From Hirudinaria manillensis (lineage: Eukaryota > Annelida > Clitellata > Hirudinida > Hirudinidae), in the NCBI GenBank assembly GCA_034509925.1, contig CM067532.1, positions 6,822,142 to 6,886,141 of the forward strand: a DNA stretch of 64,000 bases, read 5' to 3'. Under the pieces are notes generated by a model. It did no database searches, was not told the DNA's origin, and was given only the letters and a program-made list of their open reading frames with translations. Every line of letters starts with the position of its first letter. Position 1 is the stretch's first letter. Of this stretch, positions 24,485 through 36,300 are shown piece by piece. A program made the position numbers and the translations under genes.

Positions 24485-26593
24485 ATGGCTTTTAATGGTC
24501 GAATGCATCCAAGAAACATTTACAAAACAAAAAAGCCAGATTTTAAAGTTTTGGCCTCAAAATACGAACAATTCAGAAGAGATGTAGAAGTGGATGAGAA
24601 GGGAAAAGTGAAACTTGATTTTAAAAATCCTGCACATCTCAGATCACTCACTTGGGCATTGTTAAAGGATGATTTTGATCTCGATGTCACTATTCCACTT
24701 AATAGATTAATTCCGACAGTTCCCCTAAGATTGAACTATATTTTGTGGATTGAAGATATTTTTAAATTTAAAGGGTCTTCACAACTTCGTGGAGTTGATT
24801 TAGGTATAACATTGATTTGATGTAAGACACTAGAACGCCAACAAATTTTGATTTTGCAATTGTCATTTAATAGGATGTGGATCATCGTGCATATATTCTC
24901 TGTTGGGTGCTAAGAAAAATTCATGGAAGTTTTTGGCAGCTGAAGCAGATTCAGGAAATTATGAAACCGCCTTGAAAAACGTTGAAGACAATAATTTAAC
25001 CACATTAATCGATGGTGATTTTTAATTGTGTTATTTTTTAAATAGATTGTGCAAAGTTGATAATTTAATCTGCATTTAATATTAATTTAATAATAATTTA
25101 ATCTTTTGTTTTAGTGAAGAAAGTTTCATCTTCATCAACATTGGATGATGTACTCAGTTGTACCTCAGATGATTATGACTTTAGCATATGCAATCCTCCT
25201 TTCTTCGAAAGCAGTCTCGATGCATGGGGCATCACAAATTCAAGGTCCGATTCACGTCCTGAGCCGAATTCCAAAAGCACTGCCAGTGAATTGGAATCCA
25301 TTTATCCTGGAGGAGAGGTGGAATTTGTCAAAAAAGTTATCATCCAACCGAGTTTAAAGCTGAGAAACAAAGTGACGTAAGTTGACGATATTCTTTTATA
25401 GCTGTTTTATATTCTTTTTAAAGCCCTAAATGTGCATTTTGGTCATTGTCATTATCATTCTAAAGATTGTTCTTAATAACTTTACTACTTAATTACTTTA
25501 TTGCTTTACTTAATCTTATTATTAGATATAACTTTATTAACTTGATAAAAATTCCTTTCAGTATTTACACAACCATGTTGGGTAAGAAAAGCAGTGTTAA
25601 AGTACTCGTCTCAACTCTTAAAGAAAATGATGTACGTTTTTTTTTTGCTATCTTTTCATCATATTTTGGACACTTCTAAAATATTTGTTAACCTCTAAAA
25701 CATTAATGAATTATCATCATCGTCGTCGTCGTCATCATCATCATCATCATTGTCATCATCATATTACATTATTACTGTGATTTATGCATTTCAGGTAGAA
25801 AATTTAACAACAACTGAATTTTGTCAAGGAAATACAATGAGATGGGGTCTGGCTTGGACATTTGATCCTGAGATTAAATTACCAGTAATTTTATATATTT
25901 TTACTTGATTTTATTTATTAATTATTATTATTTGCTTAATTTGTCAACCATGTACTTGATCCTTGTTATCTGCTCCATTTTTATTCACATTATAAATAAT
26001 CATTTAAGGAATGTCCCAAGCAACCATCAGAATTTGCACCTCTAATTATGAATCTTGGAAAAGAGCATTCGGTTCAAGAAGTGAAAGCCATTTTGGAGAA
26101 TGTGATGGATACGTTAAAGGTTGTTGCATCATGTGATTATGGATTTACTGAGAATTTTCTGTTTACATGTTTAAAATTTCAGATAAAATATTTGGAAACC
26201 GAAACGGAAAAGTTCAAGTGCGAGATGATCTCCTGGTCGGCCACTGCCTACGAGAACACGTGGATCCACCAAAGGAGGAAAAGGAGAAAGATGGAGAGGG
26301 AATTCCATCAAGATGAGGAGCCTCAGAGGAAAAAGTTGAAGACCGAAGATTGTTGTGAAGTGTTGGCAACTGGGTCTGACATCGTTTCAACTGCAACCGA
26401 AGCGAAACCTTCGATCAGTGAACTTGAAAATGACAGAAATTATGTCCTTCATTTTGACTTGAATTTGACCAATGAAAATTCAAACAAAACACTGAAATTT
26501 ATCTGGAAGGATGGAGACTCAAAAGACCTCCTACATCAAGTTTTTCAATATTTCAAGAATTATTTTGAAAATAATAAGTATTTATCTACGTAA
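24485..26593 (+). CDS. METTL16: METTL16 RNA N6-adenosine methyltransferase
   Basis: SAM-dependent m6A methyltransferase; the family modifies U6 snRNA and hairpins of MAT2A-type mRNAs in the nucleus. Exons: 24485-24803, 24874-25014, 25115-25376, 25562-25631, 25795-25884, 26009-26593; 488 residues, phases agree. The N-terminus is typical (MHPRNIYKTKKPDF; then RLIPTVPLRLNYILWIEDI). The SAM-binding glycine motif GVDLGCGSSCIYSLLGA is intact across the first splice. The catalytic tetrad reads NPPF within CNPPFF, and EFVKKVI, MLGKKSS and EFCQGNTMRWGLAW follow as in the family. The C-terminal part has a basic HQRRKRRK patch and a divergent tail where vertebrates carry the VCR RNA-binding domain. Inside the last exon, 26120-26182 could be removed as an in-frame 63-nt intron (AAAG|GTTGTT to ATTTCAG), giving 467 residues; I cannot decide. 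A GTC/ATC repeat lies in the fourth intron. Confidence 0.93.
25718..25772. repeat. ATC/GTC triplet repeat in a METTL16 intron
   Basis: Imperfect run of atc and gtc triplets in the intron between 25631 and 25795. It is non-coding. Confidence 0.8.
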
Positions 26594-26662
26594 AAATATC
26601 AATTAGCTCGGACTGTTTCCAAAAGTTTCTTTTAAAAAAGGAGGATCACTGTTTAACTTTTT

Positions 26663-28048
26663 TTATTTTCTTGGTGCAATAATGCCTTCCAGTTGTGTCT
26701 GAAAGAATAAAAATTTGAATGATTTTAAAGTAAAACTTGTCAAAATTTGGAGCTTTTGAGCATGAATTTAACAAATCAATATTTTTTTTTTTTATTTAAA
26801 AGAAATGTTTAAAACCTTAAGTTGTTGGTTGGTTTTTTTAAGGAATTGGATCTCATCGGCATATTTTTTGTCCTCCAGTGACTTCTGTTCCTGGTGTCTT
26901 CTTTCCATCTGCTCGTACTTTGCCTTTTGCTCGTTCAATTGCTTCTCCAAATCATGTTTTTCATAAGTCAGGACTTGAATCTATGAAAACAGCCTCTTAT
27001 TTCAGTAATTTAATTTTTTATTGAAAATCAATGAACTCAACTCATCACAGGACACTGTAATGGATTGAATTAATTGATGATTAGATGCAACAGGTCTAAT
27101 AGGTGGCTGTTAACCTTTTCAATCATGTCACTCTTTCCCTGTTCTGATTGCAAAGCTTTCCTTATTCCAAAAGCAATGCTGCTCTCGTACAAGGTTTGAT
27201 AAGCTGCCAAAGTCATCAATATTTCGTCTCTTATTCTGACAAGCAGGAGTCCTCTTTCAGCGCAGTTTATTGTTACCTGTCGTATTACTTCGTCTGCAAA
27301 CATATGGTGACATTCTTTTGAATAATAACATAATGATTTAAAATTAATTTTATATCAAAACCACATTAGAAATGAGATTTCAGTTGCACGTAATGATATT
27401 AGTGAGTCTAGCATAAATCTATAAATCCCAAAAATTCCAAAGAACAAAAAACATTTTGTACAATAGATATACCAAAACACTGGGTGTACAGATCTCTTCT
27501 GACTGGACAAATTCCGGTTTCTCTTGCCTGACGCTGCTTAAGTTTCCTATCAAGTTCTTCCTGGATATTTACCACTTCCAGACGAGTAGCTGGTGTACTT
27601 GAAACGTGCTGGGCCCACATTTGATTATTTTCTGTCCATTCCCTAAATAGAATTGAAAATGTAGAAAGAATGAAATTTTCAGAGGTTTTACACTTAAGAA
27701 TGGAAGACAAGTATTTCATTTTTGTAATTTTTGGTGTTTAAACAAGTCTCAACTCTTGGACCTTGGAGGAAGTATGGAATCTAAGATATCCTCCATCTGA
27801 TTCACTTTGGTATCATCTGGCACTTTATGTTTCGCGGATACAGGCGGCGATGGAACCAACAAACTATCAAACATTGGGGATGAGAGTGCCCTCTTCACAT
27901 TTTTCTGATAAAATATTAAAATAAGTTATGAGCCCTAACTATTAAGTAGCAATAGTTTATAACTTACTTTGGCATTCCTCTTGTCGTCATTTTTGCAAAC
28001 TGATATGGGATTTTCGTACTTAAGTAGAGATTCACTGGAATGCAACAT
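26663..28048 (-). CDS. DNALI1: axonemal dynein light intermediate chain (p28)
   Basis: Inner-arm dynein light intermediate chain of cilia and flagella. Six exons (- strand): 28048-27968, 27904-27762, 27642-27473, 27293-27115, 26980-26816, 26698-26663; 257 residues, matching about 258 in vertebrates. Strong family blocks: ILPPREWTENNQMW, VSSTPATRLEVV, LKQRQARETGICPVRRDLY, EVIRQVTINCAERGLLLVR, AYQTLYESSIAFGIRKAL and SEQGKSDMIEK. A charged coiled coil follows, and the end is TQLEGIIAPRK, as in orthologues. The ATG at 28046-28048 gives MLHSSESLLKYENP, close to the usual N-terminus. Its start faces the RPRD2-like gene across about 0.9 kb. The stop codon lies only about 70 bp from the METTL16 stop on the other strand, so the two 3' UTRs probably overlap. 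Its presence implies motile cilia or flagellate sperm in this animal. Confidence 0.95.
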
Positions 28049-28984
28049 GTTTCTGATTAATCTATCCTCCTCAATTCAGAAGCACCTGGCGTTGAACGCG
28101 TTGTCAAGGTGTACGGAATATTAAACTTTGCTTGAGAAAATTATGTCAAATTTGATCATTTTTAATTTATCAATTTTTTTCAGAGATTTTGAGGTAGTTT
28201 TCGAGTTTATATGACAAAACATTAAATAAATTACTTGCATTATATCATTTTCAAATAAATAACAATTGACTGATATGTGCCCTTATGTTATCTTAAACAT
28301 AATTTTGACATTCAATAAAATAATAGTATAAGATAAAAATCTTGTTTACTTCAGAAGAATTAATGCTTAATTATTCTTAATTTTTTTGGTGCTTGCTGTT
28401 GACAACATCAAATAAATATCGGTCATTAATATGTCGCGAAGGATTGCGAAAACGATTGTAAAATAAGACATTGGATTTATTTGCTTTTTACAATTTAATC
28501 GGGTTAGATCGATTTATTAAAATCTTGTTCAGAATTCTGTATCTTTCGAACCTATTATTTTATGCATGTCCCGCATATCGCAGCATATATTCGATTGTCG
28601 CATTGAATCACTAATCAATCTCATAACATATTTATATTCCATTCAGTTTAAAATGGTAAATGAATTCTTGTTGCTATTTAAGTCAATGGAATCACTTACA
28701 AGCTTACTGCAAATTAATATATGAAAAGGGCCTGATAATCTCATCAAAAATATTTATTGACATTTGCTATAATTATTGCAACACATGAAATAATCACATT
28801 CCAGTAGGATCATCATGCAGATTTAGTGTTTAGATAAAATGCCTTGTCCTGTTCTCTAATACTTTCAAATCCTGAATGTTTTTACATATCGATATGAACA
28901 TTTGCTTCACATAATGTTCTTTAATGCAATTAAATTCTTTAAGATGTTTATATAACATTTGTTAAATGTTAGTTTTTCCAGAGG
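28049..28984. other. spacer between divergent DNALI1 and RPRD2-like starts
   Basis: AT-rich, no coding signal. It should hold both promoters. An acceptor (tttttccag) ends at about 28981, just before the RPRD2 ATG, so that gene has a non-coding first exon somewhere in this interval. Confidence 0.45.
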
Positions 28985-31900
28985 ATGGCATCAAAACAGC
29001 TGGATGCAGCAATGGTTGAGAAGAAATTTTCTTCGGCCAGAGCGACTCCTGACAGCATTCAGAGCGTCGCCCTCTGGACTCTAACTCACAAGTCCCAATG
29101 TGATCAAATAGTTGCTATTTGGCTTTCAGTTCTTAAGACATGTGAGTTTAACATTTTATTTTCTGTCTGCTTCTCCTGGCAATGCACGAATACATCCTAT
29201 TACAAGTAGTGGATACTCTTTAAATTCGTTCACTAAAGTTTAGATTTGATTATTATTAGCATATCTTAGAATAATAAGCTTTGAAAAATAGTGATAATAA
29301 TTGATTATGAGCATATGTTTGTCAACGTTATTGATTTTCTTTATAGCTAAAATTGAGAAGAGACTGACATTGTTTTACATCTGCAATGAAATTGTGCAAA
29401 CATGTCGTAAGAAGCATGCCATAATATACAAAGATGCTTTTAAAGAGGTTCTTAGAGATGCAGCAATCCTTGCAAGGTGAGCCTTTCAATGGATGCTATG
29501 CTCAGGATAGTATGTCAAAATAACTCCTTGTTTAGAGATAAGAGCATCAGTGATAATGTGAAAAGGATCTTTAAAATATGGCAAGAAAGGGGAACCTATG
29601 ACAAGGATTTTGTGCAGGAGCTTACAAACTTATTGAGTAAGTTGCTCTTTGTAATTTTTTTGTAATTCTTTGATTAATTAATGGTAGTATCACATCAAGA
29701 AGGTATTTAAGCTAGATTTAATTTTACCCTTGTCATTTTTAATTAAAGTTTTAATCCTTTGGCAAATCAAAACTATATGTAATAATAAATTAGAGAGAGA
29801 AATAGTTTGTATCATGCATAAAATTATATGGATATTGGTTATCTTTTAATAAATACATTAAAATATTCCTTGTTGTTTCAGCTGGTGTCAAGGTTCAACC
29901 TTCCAGCTCCAAACTTTTGTCTGAGTTCAACGTAAGACGGAGTTCGTGGTGACAATCTCAATCTATTATTTAATAAAATAAAATACTTTATGCAATTAAT
30001 TCAGCCTGCTACCTTGAGAGACATCTTGAAGGAGTTTGTTAGTAAGGAAGTTGCATTGAATGATAAAAAGAAGTCACTCACATCTGTCAATGTGGAACTC
30101 AACAGTAAACAAATTGCAAGATTATTTAAAGGTGAACGTCATTGTTTCTTGTTATGTTTCATTTTTTATAATTAATTAATTAATTATGATTAATTTTTTT
30201 TATAATTATTGATTTGAGTAGGAATTCTTTCTTACAAAATAAACATACGAATCTGTACTTTAAAGATCGCAATCAAGGCAAACAGTACAGCCAGCAAATC
30301 AAAGATTCTCTTGCAAATCTGATCGAACTTGTTGATCAAATGGAAAAAATGGTCGTGGAAAGAGTTTCGGTGATTGACAGACTCGAATGCGCCCTGCTTT
30401 TTTACGAGACACAATACGGAGAGGCCAAAATCGTCACAAACGTAATCAATATTCATTATTATTATTCGACGAACTTAACCGACGTTAACTTACTTTTTAC
30501 TTACTATCTTTCATTCCCGGACCATTCAGGCCTATCGCAACTTTGGCAACAGGATCAAGAATCTACAAAAGAAACTCGAGGAGCAGAAAAAGATTCTTCC
30601 CTCTCCGGCGAGTCCCATCCCTTCTCCTCCGACGGACGCCCCTTCCCCCGTCGACAGTTTGAACGGCGATTGCAACCGAGACAACATGGAAACGGTAGAC
30701 ATGGATTTGTCGGACGAGGACGTAACCGTGGCAACGTCGACTCCAGGTATGACCCGGAGATGTGGTAAAGTTATAGTTATTATTACTTAATAATTTATTA
30801 ATTATTTTATTAATTGACTTTTATAAGCTGTTTAACCATCTCATGATTGAACGTTCATCGTTATTTTGTTATCATGTTACTTTTTTAACATTAGTCATTA
30901 TTATTACTTTAGATTCTTCTGCCATGCATCATCAGTCATTTGTGACGACCGGTCAAGCGTCACTTATGCCTGCAAGTCACGATGTCGATTCCATATTTGG
31001 CACCAACAGCTTCGTCAATGTTCCGCCTCCGCCGAGAAATCCAAACCTTTTGGATGTTACGCGTCCGCCTCCCAACGATTCTCCTCGATTTCAATCCTCT
31101 TACCAGCACAGGCCCTTCAATAACTCCATGTTCTACAACCAATTTCAATCTCCTCAGACTGCAACTCAACATTCTCAATTCAAGCCCACGTCCTTGGCGA
31201 CGCCGTCGAGTTTGCACTTAATGAACTCTCGGACAGCATCAATGGACAATACATCCATGGTCCCTCAAAAACCTGAGATATCATTTGCAGATAATTTGAC
31301 AACTTCAGAACTAATACCTCATCAGAGCCTTAATGCAATCAACCATTCTCCTTTTGCAACCGGCAACTCTTGGAAAACAACAGTTGAAGGACATTTCATT
31401 AATTCTCCAAACTCTTATACCAATTCCCAGACCAGATTTTCTGGAACGCAAGAGGTTACGAGTCATCCGTTTAACTCTACGAAATCGGAAAGCACTCTGA
31501 TTCCCGAAGGCCTCCTGAATTCTCGCCAAACTTCGAAGAATACCGATGCAGAGAAATTGGATCCGTTTTCACTTCTGGACAAACTTTTGGCTCAGAGTAG
31601 AAGTGCAGAAAAAACTTCAGATGGCAGTCAAAAGTCTCTGTTTGATATATTGGTAAATAATTCCAAACCAGCACCAGTGACATCTCTGACCTCTGCTTCT
31701 TCTACACCTCTCTTGGATGATATTCAGAGTTCAAATGAACAAATTCAGTTTAATGGAAGCGAACATTCTCCTCGAGTCGAAGCTATATCTGCGTCTGAAT
31801 CGGAAAAGGCCCGCGACCCGGAGGGATTTTCGATCAAAAGTTTAAACCAAATCAATCCTAGTGTCGCTCTCGAAAAGAACATATTGTCCACTGTCGACAT

Positions 31901-32684
31901 AAAGCCCGACGTCTTTGAGATACTCAAAAGCATTGTGAACTCCACTAAACAATCGACTCAAACTGTAAAAGACGATCATAGTTCGAACCCGACTCAATCT
32001 CTGCCCTCAAAGCAAATTCAAGAAGATGATTGTGAAAGTTACGCTACTGCCGAACCAGATTTTGTGCAGCCTGAGGTTCCGAGAGAACCCCTCATAGATT
32101 CTCAAGATCAATATTACTCCCAAGAGCAATATTACGATCCATCGTACGTCAGCGAAAATGAAAACGAGTCCATGCAAGATAGAAACTTTTCCCCAGCTCC
32201 TGCCGTTCCTCCAGTGGGGCCCCTCGTCGCTCCAAAGTGCTTCTTTGAAATCTATGCTCACGTGTCCGGTGGAAATTTCGGAGGTCCGGAGGACGGAGAG
32301 GCAGACGTCGCGGTTCCTTCCGCTCCGGAAGTCCCCGACGATTCCACGATTTCTCGTGGACCCCCTGAACAAGAATTCGACTGCTACGACAATTACGAAA
32401 ACCACGATGACTACTATCCCGGAGATGATCACGGAGGACCGCACTTCAATCCGGAAGTTTGCGAAGAATTCGGGGAGAACCTAGCTTATAACGACCACAG
32501 GCCGTTCAATGAAAATAATTTCTTACCTCCGAGACCCAACTTCAATTACAGGCCCGATTTCAATAGGAACCACTTCAATAGAAACGTCGGTTTTCCACCC
32601 CCAAGACCCGCAGGTTTTCACAACTTTCCCAGGCAGCGATTTCAAAGGCCGAGATTTTTCGGAAGGGGTTACTTCCCTAGGTGA
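28985..32684 (+). CDS. RPRD2: RPRD2-like RNA polymerase II CTD-interacting protein
   Basis: CID-domain protein expected to bind phosphorylated RNA polymerase II C-terminal repeats in the nucleus. Exons: 28985-29141, 29347-29476, 29536-29636, 29882-29931, 30005-30131, 30266-30441, 30530-30746, 30913-32684; 909 residues, all phases agree. The CID (about residues 3-135) contains KKFSSARATPDSIQSVALW, FYICNEIVQTCRKK and VKRIFKIWQERGTYDKDF. A coiled-coil region follows (DRLECALLFYETQYGEAK, AYRNFGNRIKNLQKKLEE). Then comes the PSPASPIPSPPTDAPSP block, a hallmark shared with vertebrate RPRD2 rather than RPRD1. The long last exon is Ser/Pro/Asn-rich, then Asp/Tyr/Pro-rich, and ends in an Arg/Phe/Gly/Asn-rich tail (RQRFQRPRFFGRGYFPR). 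The second intron is only 59 bp. Confidence 0.93.
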
Positions 32685-33367
32685 AATCAAGGACAGTATC
32701 GTACTGAATGTTGTTGTGCATTGTTATTTTTACAGATTGTCAATACATTATTATCGCTAAGGTAATTAATTTGCATTGCAATTATTACAATTGTTTTCAT
32801 CATTACTAATGCAATATGCTCGTGATCAGACTTTATGTTTTTAAATTTGGCAAAATCTAGCATGGCTTTCACTTTTATGACTGATGCACTTCGTGCGATC
32901 CATCGATAGAATTTTTTCTGAAAGTCAGACAAAAGTTGAGCATTCGGATAATTTTGGTTGCCGTGACCAGTTTGGATTGAATACTTGAATTGCGATCTTC
33001 TGGCACTCATTAAAATTTAGTTTATTCTTTGTAATTTTTATTAAAATGGTTTTTTTTGTTGAGGAGCAAATCACAATGGAATGATTTTAAGTCCAAAGAT
33101 CTCATACCAAAGTGCTCAGACATCAAGTCATGGAAATTGCTTAATGAATGGCCTTGGTCATCATAAATGCTCACCACGTATTAATTTCCCAGGTATAAGT
33201 ATAATAGACAAACTATGAAAAATTCAAATGCTTCCTGCTAGAAAAAAGATGAATGCGTTCTGAGTTCATGGCATTTCTTTAAGAACAAGTAAAAAGATGC
33301 TTAGAAAAAACAATCCTATATACAGATTAGATTTGCTAAAATCTTCTAGATTTCAAGAGCTAGAACT
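32685..33367. other. convergent 3' ends of the RPRD2-like and ZC3H4-like genes
   Basis: AT-rich sequence between facing stop codons, presumably both 3' UTRs. The - strand open frame at 32687-33010 has no family features. No other gene seen. Confidence 0.5.
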
Positions 33368-36300
33368 TCAGCAAAACGGAGACGTCGTCGGGTCTATGGT
33401 CTTGAACATGTCCTTGAGATTTATTCCGTCCATCATTTCGGGCGATCGTTCCCCTGGGAGGAAGGGGGCCATGTTGGGAACGGTTGGAGCGTACGATGGG
33501 GAGACGCTGCTCGCATCCCGTTCGGCCGCGAACTCTTTGCACCGAATCGCCTCGTCGCCGTAGTCGTCCGCGTCCTCCAGCTCTTCGGCCGAATTGGATG
33601 CGTACAGGCCGTTCATTTCAAAATTCGTACAATAACGTGGGAACGTGGGGTTTGGTGAAGGTAGCCTTAGAATCGATGACTCGTCCGCAGCTGAGCTTAC
33701 AAACTGATGCTCGCTCGGGGAAGTCGAGCCGACAGCCATTGAACTCGTAAGGGGTTCGATGCTCTTCTCGATTCCTTTGCATTCATCTTCGCTTTTAACT
33801 CCAAGTTTTTTCTTTTTAAATCGTGGATCATTTCTATAATCAACGACCTTCTTTTGACCCTTTCCTGCTGATTTTGTGCTGCTTGCTGCTGGAGGCGACA
33901 GGGATCCAGATGGAACCTGGCTAAGCGAAGCTTCTAGTTGCTGCAAAAATAAATCAAAATTACAATTTTTGTTCAAAATTGGTTGAAGACAATTTACAAA
34001 ATATCCCACCAGCATTTCCTGTTGACATGTGAAACCTGAAAACAAATTTGAGAGATCTCTGGAAGGGGAAAAGAGAGAACCAGAATTCTTTCTGTGCCTT
34101 ATCTTATTTGCTCCACTCAATGCCTTTTCTTCTAGTTCTATGTTTGGAGCTGAGGTAGGAGGAATGAAAATATCTGGAAGTGTATAAGGTTTACTAGTTG
34201 ACGTCTCTGTTGGGGAAAGTAAAGATGGCGGGGAGAAAGCCAATTTTCTTTTATCTGAGTTCTTGTTTTCCTTCCTCAGGTGACACCTGGGGTCCTCCAA
34301 CTTACTGGGGTTATCAAATTTGAATTCAGAGAGACTCCTTGAATAATTCTTCAGTCTGGGATCATCATAAGATGAGAGGTCATCTTTGAGAGTCATGAGC
34401 ACATCAATAGGTATGGATGGTTTGTAGTTATTGAGTGCAAGTGGCCTGAGACAATATTCCACTTGCTTTGACGTACCATCTACTTCTAATATCCCTTCAT
34501 CTGTTGTCTCAGTCTCCAATGCCTCCTCGATAATGCAAGCCTGTTTGGATTCTGGGCACAAAACGTGATTAATTAATTATTTACAGAAAATCGTCGAATA
34601 TAATAGAATGATCGTGACCAACCATCTGCTTGGATTACTTCAATCTTATCTTCCTTGTTTTTGAGTCTGGGATCAACACCCGGTTTTACGCTTGGGAAAG
34701 TAGCATTGTTACTAGCGTTGCTAGTTACGTTGATGCAAGAGTTTTTCTCCTCGTTTTGGACAGACTGAGCCGCTTCTGCTACTGGCGCGCAAGATCCATT
34801 AATTATGGGTGCCGGTCTGAATTAAACAAATAAACAAAATTAGCATCGTCAGCAATAGCTCTTAATAAATATAAATAAAATGAAATGAAACATTTACGTC
34901 GGTGTTTGGCTGTTAACCAGAAACATTGGAGATTGAGTATTGAGGGTGTTTCTAACAATATTTCGAATGATCTGATTGAAATCAAATCTGGGTGGGGGGA
35001 AAGGTGGCAACTGTAAAAACGGTTGGGTGTTCACAGGTGCAATGTTAGACGGAAACATTCCTCTGGCATTTCGACCTAAAATTCCACCGAGAGGTTGCTG
35101 TGGAGGAACGAATTGGTTGAGCATTTGGGGGCTTTGGATTCCTTGGTGTTGGGGCAAGTTTACATGACGAGGTGGATTATTAGACGTCATCCCATGCTGT
35201 ACTGGATTCTGCAGCACGGGACCACATGCAGGAGCTGCCCCTAGGATCCCGGCCTGAGGACATGAGGGCACCGAATTGAGCCTATTGATCCCTCTGACGA
35301 CATTACATGGCATGGGTAAAATATTTGGTGGGGGAATTCTCAATATTGAACGTGTCATTCCCAACATATTGGGGACGTTGTTTGCGCTGTGAACGACATT
35401 AGTCTGTTGAGGAACAGATTGACGATGGAAATCAGGACTCAAGCAGTTATTCATGTGCTGAAAAACAAGAAATGCATTCAAATAAGATAATTAAAAGTTT
35501 TTATTTGAGATATTGTTTGTGCCACTCCCACGCCTAAAGTTCCTCGCGATAAGCGATCAGGGAACTCCAGATTTTTCTGAGATTACTGGAACATATTTGC
35601 CAAAAAATTAATACTCGTATCAGTTCAAGGGACAAAAAGTTGTAACTGCAACGTAAAGTTCGATGCTTGGATCAATTGGTATTAAATTTACATCCTACGA
35701 CTTCTTGAAATTTCATTCATAGCTCATGCAATGAATATATTAACAACAGAAATAACAACGCAAATTACACGAATCGCTTACGTTTTGATCTAATGGAGCG
35801 GAGCAATTTGTGGTCATAAATGCGCCATCTTCAGAGTTTTCCATTACATTTTCCTCAGCTTCTTCATCTTCTCTTTTATTAAAGTGATCTTTAAACGTTT
35901 AAATTCAAAATAGATTACCACGAAGCTACAAATGCATGTACTCGCAAATTCTTACCCCATTGATCTTGGAGATTAAATTTCTTGCTTTCTTCCATTTCAT
36001 CTCGTACTAAGGCTGGAGGAGCGTCATTGTCATTGTGTTCCAAACCTTTTCCGAAGTTGAAATCATTCTCAAGAGATTCCTCGAAATATTCAGATGCATT
36101 GGAAATTTCATTTTGATTCGATTCTTCGTGACACGCGTCTTTTTTATACCAGTCCATGCCATAAGGCTTTCGACCCCAACCTTGTCTTTGCTTCTGGGGA
36201 CAGTCTTGCTGCATGTAATCTGAAGAAGCAAATGACCAAAAAAGAAAAATAAGCGTTTAATCATGAATTCGACTTTCGCTAAATACCGTTGCTATGGTTC

